Below, in pieces: positions 1 to 9,125 of a stretch of 34,173 nt of DNA; positions within the stretch are counted from its first letter, which is position 1, and each line of letters starts with the position of its first letter. The notes beneath the pieces are model-generated. The model ran no database searches and was not told the origin of the DNA. It saw only the letters and a program-made list of their open reading frames with translations. Source of the DNA: Oscillibacter sp. (GTDB lineage Bacteria > Bacillota > Clostridia > Oscillospirales > Oscillospiraceae); assembly GCA_017937405.1 (NCBI GenBank), contig JAGBDS010000048.1:1-34173 (forward strand). Direction: 5' to 3'. Made by a program: the position numbers and the translations under genes.

Positions 1-1174
<1,174 letters not shown>

Positions 1175-1231
1175 TCTCAAGGAAGAGCAGGCTCCCCTCG
1201 AACTCCCCCTTTTCCTTTCGTTTATTTCGAA

Positions 1232-1272
1232 AAAGTACCCACCCCAATTGAATGGGGTGGGTACTTTCTTTT
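1232..1272. terminator. Bidirectional intrinsic terminator between asnS and the HxlR gene
   Basis: A perfect 15-bp stem (1232-1246 with 1253-1267, loop ATTGAA) is followed on the plus strand by CTTTTT. On the minus strand the stem also ends in a T run, so it can end both asnS and the convergent regulator gene. Confidence 0.9.
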
Positions 1273-1304
1273 TATATGTCATATTGCCTGCATTGTTCAA
1301 TCCT

Positions 1305-1631
1305 TCAGGGTAAATGCTCATCGCCCCACATTTTCATATAGTCAAGAACAGATAAAAAGCTAGCCCCCAGTTCGGTCAGCGTATATTCTACTCTCGGAGG
1401 CACCTCACAAAAGTCATGCCGTATAATAAAGCCATCAGCTTCCAATTCCCGAAGCTGCTTTGTTAAAGAGCTTTCCGTAATTTCGCCGATTTGACGTCGG
1501 AGTTGTCCAAAACGCTTGATATCACATTTCCCGATGTACCAGAGAAGTTCGATCTTATACTTCCCGCCTAACAGTTTCTGTACTGTTGAAATTGTCTTAC
1601 AGCGGCTGACAGCTGCTTCCGATTTTCTCAT
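1305..1631 (-). CDS. HxlR-family winged-helix transcriptional regulator
   Basis: Predicted 108-residue DNA-binding regulator. The order is an N-terminal cysteine (Cys11), then LLGGKYKIELLWYIG, then the recognition-helix region ITESSLTKQLRELEADGFIIR and the wing segment VPPRVEYTLTELG. This is the normal layout of HxlR/DUF24 proteins. The cysteine sits where HxlR members such as YodB and HypR carry their redox-sensing thiol (family knowledge). The start at 1631 is chosen because AAGGGG lies 9 nt upstream; the in-frame ATG at 1655 has no ribosome binding site. The gene is divergent from the radical SAM gene and a palindrome lies between them, suggesting that it controls both. Base composition is noticeably A+T-richer than in neighbouring genes, as in the radical SAM gene, a sign of possible transfer as a pair. 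Confidence 0.85.
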   Translation of the reverse strand: MRKSEAAVSRCKTISTVQKLLGGKYKIELLWYIGKCDIKRFGQLRRQIGEITESSLTKQLRELEADGFIIRHDFCEVPPRVEYTLTELGASFLSVLDYMKMWGDEHLP

Positions 1632-1653
1632 TCGCACCATCCCCTTCAAAGCC

Positions 1654-1682
1654 ATTATAACAGCTTAGCCTTGTTTTTGCAG
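1654..1682 (-). promoter_or_regulatory. Candidate promoter of the HxlR gene
   Basis: On the minus strand a perfect -10 TATAAT (1654-1659) lies 17 bp from a weak -35 CTGCAA (1677-1682). The weak -35 abuts the palindrome at 1682-1706, which fits autoregulation. Confidence 0.5.
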
Positions 1683-1706
1683 GTACTGCAAAAAAGTACC
1701 GTACTT
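1682..1706. promoter_or_regulatory. Candidate HxlR operator (TACT-N7-AGTA palindrome)
   Basis: GGTACT (1682-1687), seven bases, then AGTACC (1695-1700) form a perfect interrupted palindrome. A second overlapping palindrome, AGTAC-C-GTACT, spans 1695-1705. The core TACT-N7-AGTA matches the operator form described for YodB/HxlR-type regulators. It lies between the two divergent genes, next to the HxlR -35 and upstream of an extended -10 (TGCTACTAT, 1724-1732) for the radical SAM gene. Confidence 0.6.
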
Positions 1707-1805
1707 TTCTTTTCGGCGTGTCATGCTACTATTGTGATAACGAGACGATCATACGCAGGTTTCCCTCGTTGCCTGCGTGAAAATCATGGATATGAGGTGT
1801 CTATC

Positions 1806-2741
1806 ATGCATTACACAGGAACGATCTGGAGACCGCCCTATGAAGCGGATTCATTGCTACTGGAGGTAACTGCAGGCTGCACACATCACAAATGTAAATT
1901 CTGCACGCTTTACAATGATTTACCGTTCAAATTCAGAATGTCACCTTTGCAAGATATCGAACACGACTTGCTGGAGGCGCAGCTCTTATACTCAGACCCC
2001 ATTTCGATGATGACAGCTCGCCTTCAAGGATTGCCAATTTCAACGCCTATCCAGCGAGTCTTTTTGACCGGGGCCAATCCATTTGTTCTGAAAACAGAAA
2101 AATTGCTTGAAATTGCGGATTTGATTTACAAATATCTTCCGGCTATCGAAACGATTGGCTGCTTTGCCCGCATAACTGATCCTGTAAAAAAGTCGGACAA
2201 TGATTTGATGCGCCTTCGTCAGGCGGGATATAACGGGCTGACCATCGGCGTGGAAACGGGGGATGACACCGCTCTTTCCTTTATGCGCAAGGGTTACACT
2301 TCACAGGATATCCTGACACAGTGTAAAAGGCTGGAACAGGCTGGCATTGAATACGGCTTCTTCTATCTGACAGGCATTTCAGGCAAGGGCAATGGTGAGA
2401 TCAGCGCAAAAGCATCGGTAGAAATCTTTAATCAGCTACATCCCTTTCTGGTCGGCCCAAATATGCTGACCATTTATCCGGATTCCGACTTGTACCGGGA
2501 TATGCAAAACGGGACCTGGCAAGAAGAGGGTGAGCTGGAAAAGTATCTTGAACTGCGAACTCTGGTGCAGAACTTGCGCATTCCAACCTACTTCGCCGCA
2601 ATGGGCGCCTCCAATGCGTTCCAGCTCAGAGGACACCTACCGGATGATAAGGAAAAGCTGCTGGCTACGCTGGACAAAATCATTACTGAAGTGAATGAAG
2701 ACGATCTGCGGCGCTACCGCAGGAATCTTCCACACCTGTAA
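1806..2741 (+). CDS. Radical SAM protein, substrate unknown
   Basis: Predicted 311-residue iron-sulphur enzyme that would cleave S-adenosylmethionine. The cluster motif near residue 23 reads CTHHKCKFC, with four residues between the first two cysteines where the textbook motif has three. This spacing also occurs in a Clostridia radical SAM group (recalled, not searched). GVETGDD further on matches the conserved SAM-binding stretch of Elp3/MiaB/NifB-type cores. No methyltransferase, B12 or SPASM domain is visible, so the reaction cannot be named. The start at 1806 is preferred over in-frame codons further upstream because GAGGTG lies about 7 nt before it. It is divergent from the HxlR gene and probably its target. 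Codon use is A+T-richer than in the surrounding genes. Confidence 0.8.
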   Translation: MHYTGTIWRPPYEADSLLLEVTAGCTHHKCKFCTLYNDLPFKFRMSPLQDIEHDLLEAQLLYSDPISMMTARLQGLPISTPIQRVFLTGANPFVLKTEKLLEIADLIYKYLPAIETIGCFARITDPVKKSDNDLMRLRQAGYNGLTIGVETGDDTALSFMRKGYTSQDILTQCKRLEQAGIEYGFFYLTGISGKGNGEISAKASVEIFNQLHPFLVGPNMLTIYPDSDLYRDMQNGTWQEEGELEKYLELRTLVQNLRIPTYFAAMGASNAFQLRGHLPDDKEKLLATLDKIITEVNEDDLRRYRRNLPHL

Positions 2742-2934
2742 AGTGGAGACAACATCGCATCTCAGCCTCCGTTTCTTTGCTCTGACGGCATGGCATTAGC
2801 AATACTTATGGATGCCTTGCAAAAATATATGCTCACTTCTTTCGAAAAGGCTCTTCCATTTCTCGAAATTTCGTGGTATATTTTTCAGGCACGCAAAAGT
2901 AATACCTATTTTTGATATATACGGAGGCCGCTGC

Positions 2935-4608
2935 ATGAAAATCATGTCCGACATTGAGATCGCCCAGTCCTGCACCATGAAGCCCATCACCGAGATCGCT
3001 GAGACTGCCGGTGTGGACCGTGAGTATCTGGAACTCTACGGCAACTACAAGGCCAAGGTGGATTACCGCCTGCTGCGGGAGAGCAAGCGTCCCGACGGCA
3101 AGCTGATCCTGGTCACCGCCATCAACCCCACCCCCGCCGGCGAGGGCAAGACCACCACCACCGTGGGTTTGGCCGACGCCATGCGGCGCTTAGGTAAAAA
3201 CACCCTGGTAGCCCTGCGGGAGCCCTCCCTGGGCCCTGTGTTCGGCGTGAAGGGCGGCGCCGCCGGCGGCGGCTACGCCCAGGTGGTGCCCATGGAGGAC
3301 ATCAACCTCCACTTCACCGGCGACTTCCACGCCATCGGTGCCGCCAACAACCTGTGCGCCGCCATGCTGGACAACCACATCCAGCAGGGCAACGCCCTGG
3401 GCATCGACGTGAAGAAGATCACCTGGAAGCGCTGCGTGGACATGAATGACCGCCAGCTCCGCAACATCGTGGACGGACTGGGCGGCCGGATGCAGGGCGT
3501 TCCCCGTGAGGACGGCTTCGACATCACCGTGGCCTCCGAGATCATGGCCGTCCTCTGCCTGTCCGCCGACATTCCTGACCTGAAAGCCCGGCTGGGCCGC
3601 ATGGTGGTGGCCTACACCTACGACGGCAAGCCCGTCACCGCCCACGACCTGAAGGCGGAGGGCGCCATGGCCGCCCTTCTGAAGGACGCTCTGAAGCCCA
3701 ACCTGGTCCAGACCCTGGAGGGCACCCCCGCCTTCATCCACGGCGGACCCTTTGCCAACATCGCCCATGGCTGCAACTCCGTCATGGCCACTAAGATGGC
3801 CATGCGGCTGGCGGACTACGCCGTCACCGAGGCCGGCTTCGGCGCGGACCTGGGCGCCGAGAAATTCCTGGACATCAAGTGCCGTCTGGCGGGACTGAAG
3901 CCCTCTGCCGTGGTGGTGGTCGCTACCGTCCGGGCGCTGAAGAACCACGGCGGCGTCCCCAAGGCAGAACTGAACGAGGAAAACCTGCCCGCCCTGGAAA
4001 AGGGCCTGCCCAACCTGCTGCAGCACGTGGAAAACATCACCAAGGTCTTCGGCCTGCCCTGCGTGGTGGCCATCAACGCCTTCCCCACCGACACCGCCGC
4101 TGAGCTGAAGCTGGTGGAAGACAGATGTAAGGAGCTGGGCGTCAATGTGGCCCTTTCCGAGGTCTGGGCCAAGGGCGGCAAGGGCGGCATCGCCCTGGCC
4201 GAGGAGGTCGTCCGCTTGTGCGAACAGCCCAATGACTTCCGTTTTGCCTACGACACCGAGGACAGCATTGAAAAGAAGTTGAACGACATTGCCCGGAAGG
4301 TCTACCACGCCGACGGTGTGGAACTGACCGCCGGCGCCCGGAAGCAGATGAAGGAGCTGGAGGCCCTGGGCTTCGACAAGCTGCCCATCTGCATGGCAAA
4401 GACCCAATATTCCTTCTCCGACGACGCCTCCAAGCTGGGCGCGCCCAGGGACTTCACCATCACGGTGCGGAACCTGAAGGTCTCCGCCGGTGCCGGGTTC
4501 CTGGTGGCTCTGACCGGCGACATCATGACGATGCCCGGTTTACCCAAGGTGCCCGCGGCAGAGAAGATCGACGTGGACGAGAACGGGAAGATCACCGGAT
4601 TGTTCTGA
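2935..4608 (+). CDS. fhs: Formate-tetrahydrofolate ligase
   Basis: Cytoplasmic enzyme making 10-formyl-tetrahydrofolate from formate, THF and ATP, the entry of formate into the one-carbon pool and the methyl branch of acetogenic metabolism. The 557-residue length equals the family norm. The ATP-binding P-loop PTPAGEGKT is at residues 65-73, followed by the family signature stretches [19 protein letters not shown] and [26 protein letters not shown] and [14 protein letters not shown] are further conserved blocks. The start at 2935 is fixed by GGAGG seven bases upstream (2923-2927); a second ATG three codons later is less well placed. The upstream 193 bp is A+T-rich and shows no folate riboswitch I could recognise. 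A strong terminator follows, so the gene appears monocistronic. Confidence 0.97.
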   Translation: MKIMSDIEIAQSCTMKPITEIAETAGVDREYLELYGNYKAKVDYRLLRESKRPDGKLILVTAINPTPAGEGKTTTTVGLADAMRRLGKNTLVALREPSLGPVFGVKGGAAGGGYAQVVPMEDINLHFTGDFHAIGAANNLCAAMLDNHIQQGNALGIDVKKITWKRCVDMNDRQLRNIVDGLGGRMQGVPREDGFDITVASEIMAVLCLSADIPDLKARLGRMVVAYTYDGKPVTAHDLKAEGAMAALLKDALKPNLVQTLEGTPAFIHGGPFANIAHGCNSVMATKMAMRLADYAVTEAGFGADLGAEKFLDIKCRLAGLKPSAVVVVATVRALKNHGGVPKAELNEENLPALEKGLPNLLQHVENITKVFGLPCVVAINAFPTDTAAELKLVEDRCKELGVNVALSEVWAKGGKGGIALAEEVVRLCEQPNDFRFAYDTEDSIEKKLNDIARKVYHADGVELTAGARKQMKELEALGFDKLPICMAKTQYSFSDDASKLGAPRDFTITVRNLKVSAGAGFLVALTGDIMTMPGLPKVPAAEKIDVDENGKITGLF

Positions 4609-4618
4609 TACGAAAACG

Positions 4619-4658
4619 GCCCGCTTCGCAGGGACTCTGCGAGGCGGGCTGTTTTTTT
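4619..4658 (+). terminator. Intrinsic terminator of fhs
   Basis: A 13-bp stem with one G-T wobble (4619-4631 with 4637-4649, loop GGACT) is followed by seven T residues. It begins 10 bases after the fhs stop codon. Confidence 0.92.
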
Positions 4659-4731
4659 GTTCTCCGGTATGTGGACGGCGGGGGCGTCGGCCCACGGGGC
4701 CGGGACGGGGGACGGCCCGGCTTCGCCGGGC

Positions 4732-4775
4732 GGGGATGCGGCCCCCACTTTTCTTTGACAGCGTCAAAGAAAAGT
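4732..4775 (+). repeat. Palindromic intergenic repeat, left copy
   Basis: GGGGATGCG plus a C-rich run leads into a perfect palindrome of 13-bp arms (ACTTTTCTTTGAC at 4747-4759, its complement at 4763-4775) around AGC. The same plan occurs inverted at 5339-5380. Confidence 0.65.
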
Positions 4776-5268
4776 CGCCGCCGCAGCGGTGGAAAAGAAA
4801 CCGCTTTGTGTCCAAATCCCGCCCATTCGGGCGGGTTTGGACAAGTACGGGAGTCGAGCGAGACAGTGCCCCCGTAAGCTGAAAGTCTTCTGCCGGGTGC
4901 GCTATACATGGCAGCATGGTAGGAGTACATACCCGCATTTAAGACTACGTGCGTGAATCGGGGTGGTCATCGTATGGCCTCTGCTCCTCTTTCCGCGCTC
5001 ATCTCCGGCCTAAGAGCCGCCGCTTTGCGACGGTTGGCCTCCGAAATGCGCCTGCGGGCGCAGCCGCTCCGCTCAGCGCTGGCCGATTCGAAGTCGGCAG
5101 AGCGACAGCGGCGGGCAGAAGCAGGTCAAATCGGTTTTGCACCCCGACGCATGGAATCAGCTCGTCGCGGGCTGCGTGCCTGCAAGTTTCAGCAAAACTA
5201 TGCCCGCGCCCAACGCTGACGCTTGCCTCAACTGCCTGTGTTTCTTGTTGGGGCCCCACGTTTTAAGC

Positions 5269-5301
5269 AAAATGGCGCAGGGCCAAGCCCTGCGCCATTT
5301 T
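5269..5301 (-). terminator. Probable terminator of pyk
   Basis: A 15-bp stem (5269-5283 with 5287-5301, loop of three bases) lies about 78 bases downstream of the pyk stop. On the minus strand the stem ends in TTTT followed by GCTT, a moderate U tract. Confidence 0.65.
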
Positions 5302-5338
5302 TGCGCCAAAGCACCTTTCTTTTGACCGGGCGCGGCCG

Positions 5339-5380
5339 TTTTCTTTCGGCAAGACCGAAAGAAAATGGGGGCGCATCCTC
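5339..5380 (-). repeat. Palindromic intergenic repeat, right copy (inverted)
   Basis: Read on the minus strand this is GAGGATGCG, a C-rich run, CATTTTCTTTCGG, a 5-base loop and the complementary arm. It matches the left copy at 4732-4775 outside the stem tips, which differ but stay self-complementary. It ends within the pyk stop codon. Confidence 0.65.
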
Positions 5381-7118
5381 ACTGCGGCATGGTCTGCACC
5401 ACGCCCCGGGCGCAGTCCACAGACACCACGGTACCGTCGCTCAGGCGGCGGGTGGCGTTGGGGGCCGCCACGATGACGGGCTTATCCAGCGTCAGGCCCA
5501 CGGTGGCAGAGTGACTCTCCGTGCTGGCCTCCTCGCTGATGACAGCGGCGGCCTGACGGATATAGGGCAGCAGGGCGTTGGTGGTGTAGGGCACCACCAG
5601 GACATCGCCGGGGCGGAACTTCTCCGCCACCTCGTCCAGCGTACGGCAGACGCACAGGGGGCCGGAGGCCTTCTGCGTGCCCACGCCCACGCCGCTGAGC
5701 AGCGCGCCGCCCACCTGGCAGACCCGGATCATGTTGGTCGTGCCTGCGATACCCACCGGCACGCCGGCGGTGACCACCACCAGGTCTCCCTGCTTGACGA
5801 TGCCGCCGTCCTCCGCCGCTTTCACGGCGAAGTCCACCAGCTCGTCCGTGCTGCTGGCGTAGGGCATAGTCAGGGGCACCACCCCCCAGTACAGTGCCAT
5901 CTGGCGGCGCACCTGCTCGTCCAGCAGCAGGGCCACCACTGTGGTCTGAGGCCGGAAGCGGCTGACCATCTGGGCGGTAACACCCCGCTGGCTCACCGTC
6001 AGGATGGCGTCCGCGCCGATGTCCATGGCAGTGGTGCAGGCGGCATGGGCTGTGGCGGCGGTGATGGACAAGCGGCTCTTTCCGATGTTCTTCACCCGCT
6101 TGGAGCAGTCGATGTTGGCCTCGGTCTTGAGGGCAATGGCGTCCATAGTACGGACAGCATCCACAGGATATTTGCCTGCGGCAGTCTCACCGGAGAGCAT
6201 GATGGCGCTGGTGCCATCATAGATGGCGTTGGCAACGTCGGTGATCTCCGCACGGGTGGGGCGGGGATTCTCCATCATGGAGTCCAACATCTGAGTAGCG
6301 GTGATGACCGGCTTGCCGCAGGCCACGCACTGGGCGATCATATTCTTCTGAATGAGAGGGATCTCCGTGAAGTCGATCTCCACGCCCATGTCGCCCCGGG
6401 CCACCATGACGCCGTCGGCCACCGACAGGATGTCCGGCAGGTTGCTGACGCCCTCCTGGTTCTCGATCTTGGCGATGATGCGGATGTTGGAGTGGTGCTG
6501 GTCCAGCAGGTTCCGCAGCTCCCGCACGTCGGCAGCCGTACGGACGAAGCTGGCGGCAATATAGTCAAAGCCCTGCTCCACACCAAAGAGGATGTCGTCC
6601 CGGTCCCGCTGGCTCATGTACGGCATGGACAGCCGGACGTTGGGCACATTGACGCCCTTCTTGCTCTTCATGGTGCCGTCGTTCTCCACCCGGCAACGGA
6701 TGGAGCCGTTACCGCTCTCCAGCACCGTCAGACGGACCAGGCCGTCGTCCAGCAGGATGGTGTCTCCCGCCTTTACGTCGTCGGGCAGTTCGGCATAAGT
6801 GATGGCACAGCGGGTCTCGTCGCCCACGATGTCCTCTGTGGTCAGAGTAAACTCCTGTCCGGTCTTCAGCCGTACGGAATCGTTTTGGAAATTCTTCAGG
6901 CGGATCTCCGGGCCCTTTGTATCCAGCATGGCGGCAACCGGCAGGTTCAGCTCCTCCCGCAGGGCCTTGAGCTGGTCCAGCCGGACCTTGTGCTCTTCAT
7001 GGCTGCCGTGGGAGAAGTTGAACCGGGCCACGTTCATGCCCGCCAGCAGCATCTCCCGCAGGACGCCCTCCTTGTCCGTGGCAGGGCCAAGGGTGCAGAC
7101 AATTTTGGTTTTTCTCAT
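5379..7118 (-). CDS. pyk: Pyruvate kinase with C-terminal PEP-utiliser-type extension
   Basis: Last glycolytic step: phosphoenolpyruvate plus ADP to pyruvate plus ATP, in the cytoplasm. The TIM barrel has MLDTKGPEIR (residues 64-73), the signature IIAKIEN with catalytic Lys217 and metal ligand Glu219, and ARGDMG with Asp243. Residues 30-38 (NVARFNFSH) carry the substrate and K+ site elements. The protein has 579 residues, about 100 longer than the short form. The extra part, from about residue 480, is the mobile domain shared with PEP synthase and PPDK; His536 in STESHSAT occupies the swivelling-His region. Bacilli and Clostridia commonly have this long form. The start at 7118 is supported by AGGTGG upstream. 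Terminators on both sides suggest its own transcript, though only weak -10 candidates (TATGAT at 7170-7175 or TAAAAT at 7165-7170) are visible. Confidence 0.97.
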   Translation of the reverse strand: MRKTKIVCTLGPATDKEGVLREMLLAGMNVARFNFSHGSHEEHKVRLDQLKALREELNLPVAAMLDTKGPEIRLKNFQNDSVRLKTGQEFTLTTEDIVGDETRCAITYAELPDDVKAGDTILLDDGLVRLTVLESGNGSIRCRVENDGTMKSKKGVNVPNVRLSMPYMSQRDRDDILFGVEQGFDYIAASFVRTAADVRELRNLLDQHHSNIRIIAKIENQEGVSNLPDILSVADGVMVARGDMGVEIDFTEIPLIQKNMIAQCVACGKPVITATQMLDSMMENPRPTRAEITDVANAIYDGTSAIMLSGETAAGKYPVDAVRTMDAIALKTEANIDCSKRVKNIGKSRLSITAATAHAACTTAMDIGADAILTVSQRGVTAQMVSRFRPQTTVVALLLDEQVRRQMALYWGVVPLTMPYASSTDELVDFAVKAAEDGGIVKQGDLVVVTAGVPVGIAGTTNMIRVCQVGGALLSGVGVGTQKASGPLCVCRTLDEVAEKFRPGDVLVVPYTTNALLPYIRQAAAVISEEASTESHSATVGLTLDKPVIVAAPNATRRLSDGTVVSVDCARGVVQTMPQ

Positions 7119-7216
7119 TTATGTTTCCACCTTTCCTTTAGGTAATCGTTTTCCTTCCGGTGGTATTTTATCATATTCTTCCCACGCATGGAAGAGGAAA
7201 ACCGTAAAAAATAAGT

Positions 7217-7246
7217 AAAACGGAGAGGATTTTTCCTCTCCGTTTT
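7217..7246 (-). terminator. Terminator of the HIT gene
   Basis: A perfect 13-bp stem (7217-7229 with 7234-7246, loop of four) lies 15 bases beyond the HIT stop codon. It is followed on the minus strand by an A/T-rich tail containing a run of six T residues. Confidence 0.85.
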
Positions 7247-7260
7247 ATGCTTTGCATCCT

Positions 7261-7683
7261 TTACAGGCCCAGCTTGGCTTTCAGGGCGTCGATCATCTCC
7301 TGGTACTCCCCATCGCTCAGCAGGACGGGCTCGGGATTGGTGATCTGGAAGTTGCCGCCGAACTCAAAACCGCCCTCGTACTTGGGGACGATGTGGAAAT
7401 GCAGGTGGGGATTGGCGTCGCCGAAGGAGGCCAGATTCAGCTTGGTGCAGCCCCACAGCTCCTTGACGGCGCCGGAAGCGCGGGCCAGATCGTCGGCAAA
7501 GTCCACCAGCTCCTGGGGCTCGCACTCGCACAGCTCCTTCTTGTGGTTCTTCAGGGCCAGAACGCAGCGGCCCTTGTGAGCCTGGTCCTTGAACAGGTAC
7601 AGCACGCCGGCTTTCATCTCGCCGACCTTGAACATAATGGCCTCCCGGCCCTCGTGGTGTTCATCACAATAAAAGCAGCCCAT
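7261..7683 (-). CDS. HIT-family nucleotide hydrolase/transferase
   Basis: Predicted 140-residue soluble HIT protein, a family acting on nucleoside phosphoramidates, dinucleoside polyphosphates or similar alpha-phosphate substrates. The histidine triad is seen as HLHFHIVPK near residues 93-101, the last His-containing motif being the nucleophile site. The N terminus carries CFYC (residues 3-6), a Cys pair typical of HIT proteins with a small zinc site. AGGAGG nine bases upstream fixes the start at 7683. It lies upstream of pyk but is separated from it by a terminator, and no promoter of its own is obvious. Transcription may come from readthrough of the liv operon past the hairpin at 7726-7766. 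The exact substrate cannot be read from the sequence. Confidence 0.93.
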   Translation of the reverse strand: MGCFYCDEHHEGREAIMFKVGEMKAGVLYLFKDQAHKGRCVLALKNHKKELCECEPQELVDFADDLARASGAVKELWGCTKLNLASFGDANPHLHFHIVPKYEGGFEFGGNFQITNPEPVLLSDGEYQEMIDALKAKLGL

Positions 7684-7725
7684 TGGTAATTTCCTCCTGT
7701 TTCATATTGGTATCATTACGATAAA

Positions 7726-7766
7726 CCCGGCGGCGGATTTCGTCAACTGAAAATTCCGCCGCCGGG
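7726..7766 (-). terminator. Hairpin at the end of the liv operon
   Basis: A G+C-rich stem of at least 12 bp (7726-7737 with 7755-7766) starts just after the stop codon of the cytidylate-kinase-like gene. The minus-strand tail is only TTTAT, so termination may be partial and let polymerase into the HIT gene. Confidence 0.7.
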
Positions 7767-7772
7767 AGTCAT

Positions 7773-8396
7773 TTATTTGCAGAACAAGGGCAGCGCCTCT
7801 TTGATGAACGCCACGCAGCCATCCTCGCCCAAGGCATCGGAGTCCAGGCTCAAGTCGTAGCCGGAGGCGTCCCGCCACTCCTCGCCGGTGTAGTAGCGGT
7901 AGTAGGCGGAGCGGCGTTTGTCCTCCACCCGGATGTGCTTGGACACCTCCCGCTGGCTCCAGGCCAGGGAGTAGGACGCCACCCGCTCCTGCCGGGCCTC
8001 GATGGGGGCGTGGATAAACACCCGGAGGACATTGGGACGGCCCGCCAGCAAATAGTTGGCGCAACGGCCCAGAATGATGCAGCTCTCGTTGTCCGCCAGT
8101 TCCTTGATGATTTTGGCCTGGAAGCTGAACAGATTCCGGGTGGACACGTAGTCGTCGCTGTCTGGCGGCAGGATCTCGCCGGTGTAGACCTTCTCGGCGG
8201 CGGAGAGCATCTCTTTCAGGCCGATGCGCTCGTCGGCGGCGCCGAAGAGCCGCTCGTGGATGCCGCTGACCTCCGAGGCCTTCCGCAGCAGGTCCCGGTC
8301 ATAGTAGGGAATGCCCAGGGCGTCGGACAGCTTGCGGGTAATGTTGTGGCCGCCGCTGCCGGTCTCACGGGCCACAGTGATGACGAATTTTTCCAT
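7773..8396 (-). CDS. Cytidylate kinase-like protein
   Basis: Predicted 207-residue P-loop protein of the cytidylate-kinase-like group (Cytidylate_kin2 type). The N terminus FVITVARETGSGGHNITRKL resembles a Walker A region but has GSGGHN in place of GxGK(S/T). The lost lysine is characteristic of this family rather than a local mutation (family knowledge). IPYYDRDLL and CIILGRCANYLL are further family blocks, the latter corresponding to the Walker B/strand 3 area. It starts 12 bases after livF with its own GAGGAGGGG ribosome binding site, so it is the last gene of the liv operon. Its substrate is unknown and true CMP kinase activity is doubtful. Confidence 0.85.
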   Translation of the reverse strand: MEKFVITVARETGSGGHNITRKLSDALGIPYYDRDLLRKASEVSGIHERLFGAADERIGLKEMLSAAEKVYTGEILPPDSDDYVSTRNLFSFQAKIIKELADNESCIILGRCANYLLAGRPNVLRVFIHAPIEARQERVASYSLAWSQREVSKHIRVEDKRRSAYYRYYTGEEWRDASGYDLSLDSDALGEDGCVAFIKEALPLFCK

Positions 8397-8408
8397 ACGA
8401 TCCCCTCC

Positions 8409-9113
8409 TCAGGCGCCCAGATAGGCCTTGCGGACCCGGTCGTCGGCGGCCAGGTCGGCGGCGCGGCCCTCCATGGAAATAGTGCCGGTCTCCAGCACGT
8501 AGGCCCGGTCGCTGACCGCCAGGGCCATTTTAGCGTTCTGCTCCACCAGCAAAATCGTAATGCCGCTCTTGTGCAGTTCTTCGATGATGGCGAAGATCTC
8601 CTTGACCAGCAGGGGGCTGAGGCCCATGGAGGGCTCATCCATCAGCACGATCTTCGGGTCCGTCATCAGAGCCCGGCCGGTAGCCAGCATCTGCTGCTCG
8701 CCGCCGGAGAGGGTGCCCGCCAGCTGCTTATGCCGCTCCTTCAGCCGGGGGAAGTGCCCATAGACCTTTTCCAGATTCTCGGAGACCTTCTTCTGGTCCT
8801 TTAGAATGTAAGCGCCCATGCGGAGGTTTTCCTCCACGGTCATGCGGGCAAACACATGGCGGCCCTCCGGCACATGGGCAAGGCCCAAATTGATGATGGT
8901 ATTGGCCGAAACCTTCTGCAGGTCCTTACCGTCCAGCGTGATGGAGCCGGAGGCGGCGTGCAGCAGGCCGGAGATGGTGTGCAGCGTGGTGGTCTTTCCC
9001 GCGCCATTGGCGCCGATCAGGGACACCAGCTCGCCGTCACCGACGGTCAGGGAGATGCCCTTCAAGGCATGGATGGCCCCGTAAAAGACGTTCAGGTCTT
9101 TGATTTCCAGCAT
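8409..9113 (-). CDS. livF: Branched-chain amino acid-type ABC transporter ATP-binding protein LivF
   Basis: One of two cytoplasmic ATPases of a HAAT-family (branched-chain amino acid or related) importer. In its 234 residues are Walker A GANGAGKTT, the Q-loop region, HVPEGRHVFARMTVEENL typical of LivF, the signature LSGGEQQML, Walker B IVLMDEPSMGLSP and the H-loop in the VEQNAK stretch. The length and the PEGRHVF motif separate it from LivG. It follows livG after 12 bases in the order seen in many bacteria. The substrate is set by LivK and may differ from leucine/isoleucine/valine (amides and urea use the same family). Confidence 0.95.
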   Translation of the reverse strand: MLEIKDLNVFYGAIHALKGISLTVGDGELVSLIGANGAGKTTTLHTISGLLHAASGSITLDGKDLQKVSANTIINLGLAHVPEGRHVFARMTVEENLRMGAYILKDQKKVSENLEKVYGHFPRLKERHKQLAGTLSGGEQQMLATGRALMTDPKIVLMDEPSMGLSPLLVKEIFAIIEELHKSGITILLVEQNAKMALAVSDRAYVLETGTISMEGRAADLAADDRVRKAYLGA

Positions 9114-9125
9114 GATGTTCCCCCC

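Larger units (their letters stand above)
4659..5378. other. Gene-free palindrome-rich intergenic segment
   Basis: About 720 bp between the fhs terminator and the pyk stop codon with no believable gene. Short open frames here are rich in Arg, Ala and Ser, lack ribosome binding sites and resemble no family I know. The segment holds a GCCCGGC-TTC-GCCGGGC hairpin (4715-4731), a 13-bp palindrome (4747-4775), a long hairpin around ATTC (4810-4842), the pyk terminator (5269-5301) and an 11-bp palindrome (5339-5365). The outer two palindromes are copies of one element in opposite orientation. The centre (about 4850-5260) shows no structure I can name. It may be a mobile non-coding repeat or carry a structured RNA. 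Confidence 0.6.

Noticed and set aside
2742-2934. Possible folate (THF) riboswitch before fhs
   Set aside because: I looked for the conserved stems and loops and saw none; the stretch is A+T-rich without strong pairing.
3190-4407. A 405-residue frame opposite fhs
   Set aside because: Low-complexity Gly/Val/His composition and no start signal; fhs on the other strand is certain.
4949-5266. A 105-residue Arg/Ala/Ser-rich frame in the intergenic segment
   Set aside because: No ribosome binding site, overlapping frames of equal quality on both strands, and a repeat-like setting.
5223-7145. A 640-residue frame on the plus strand opposite pyruvate kinase
   Set aside because: Rich in His, Gly, Ala and Val with no family motif or ribosome binding site; it is the shadow of the high-G+C pyk gene.
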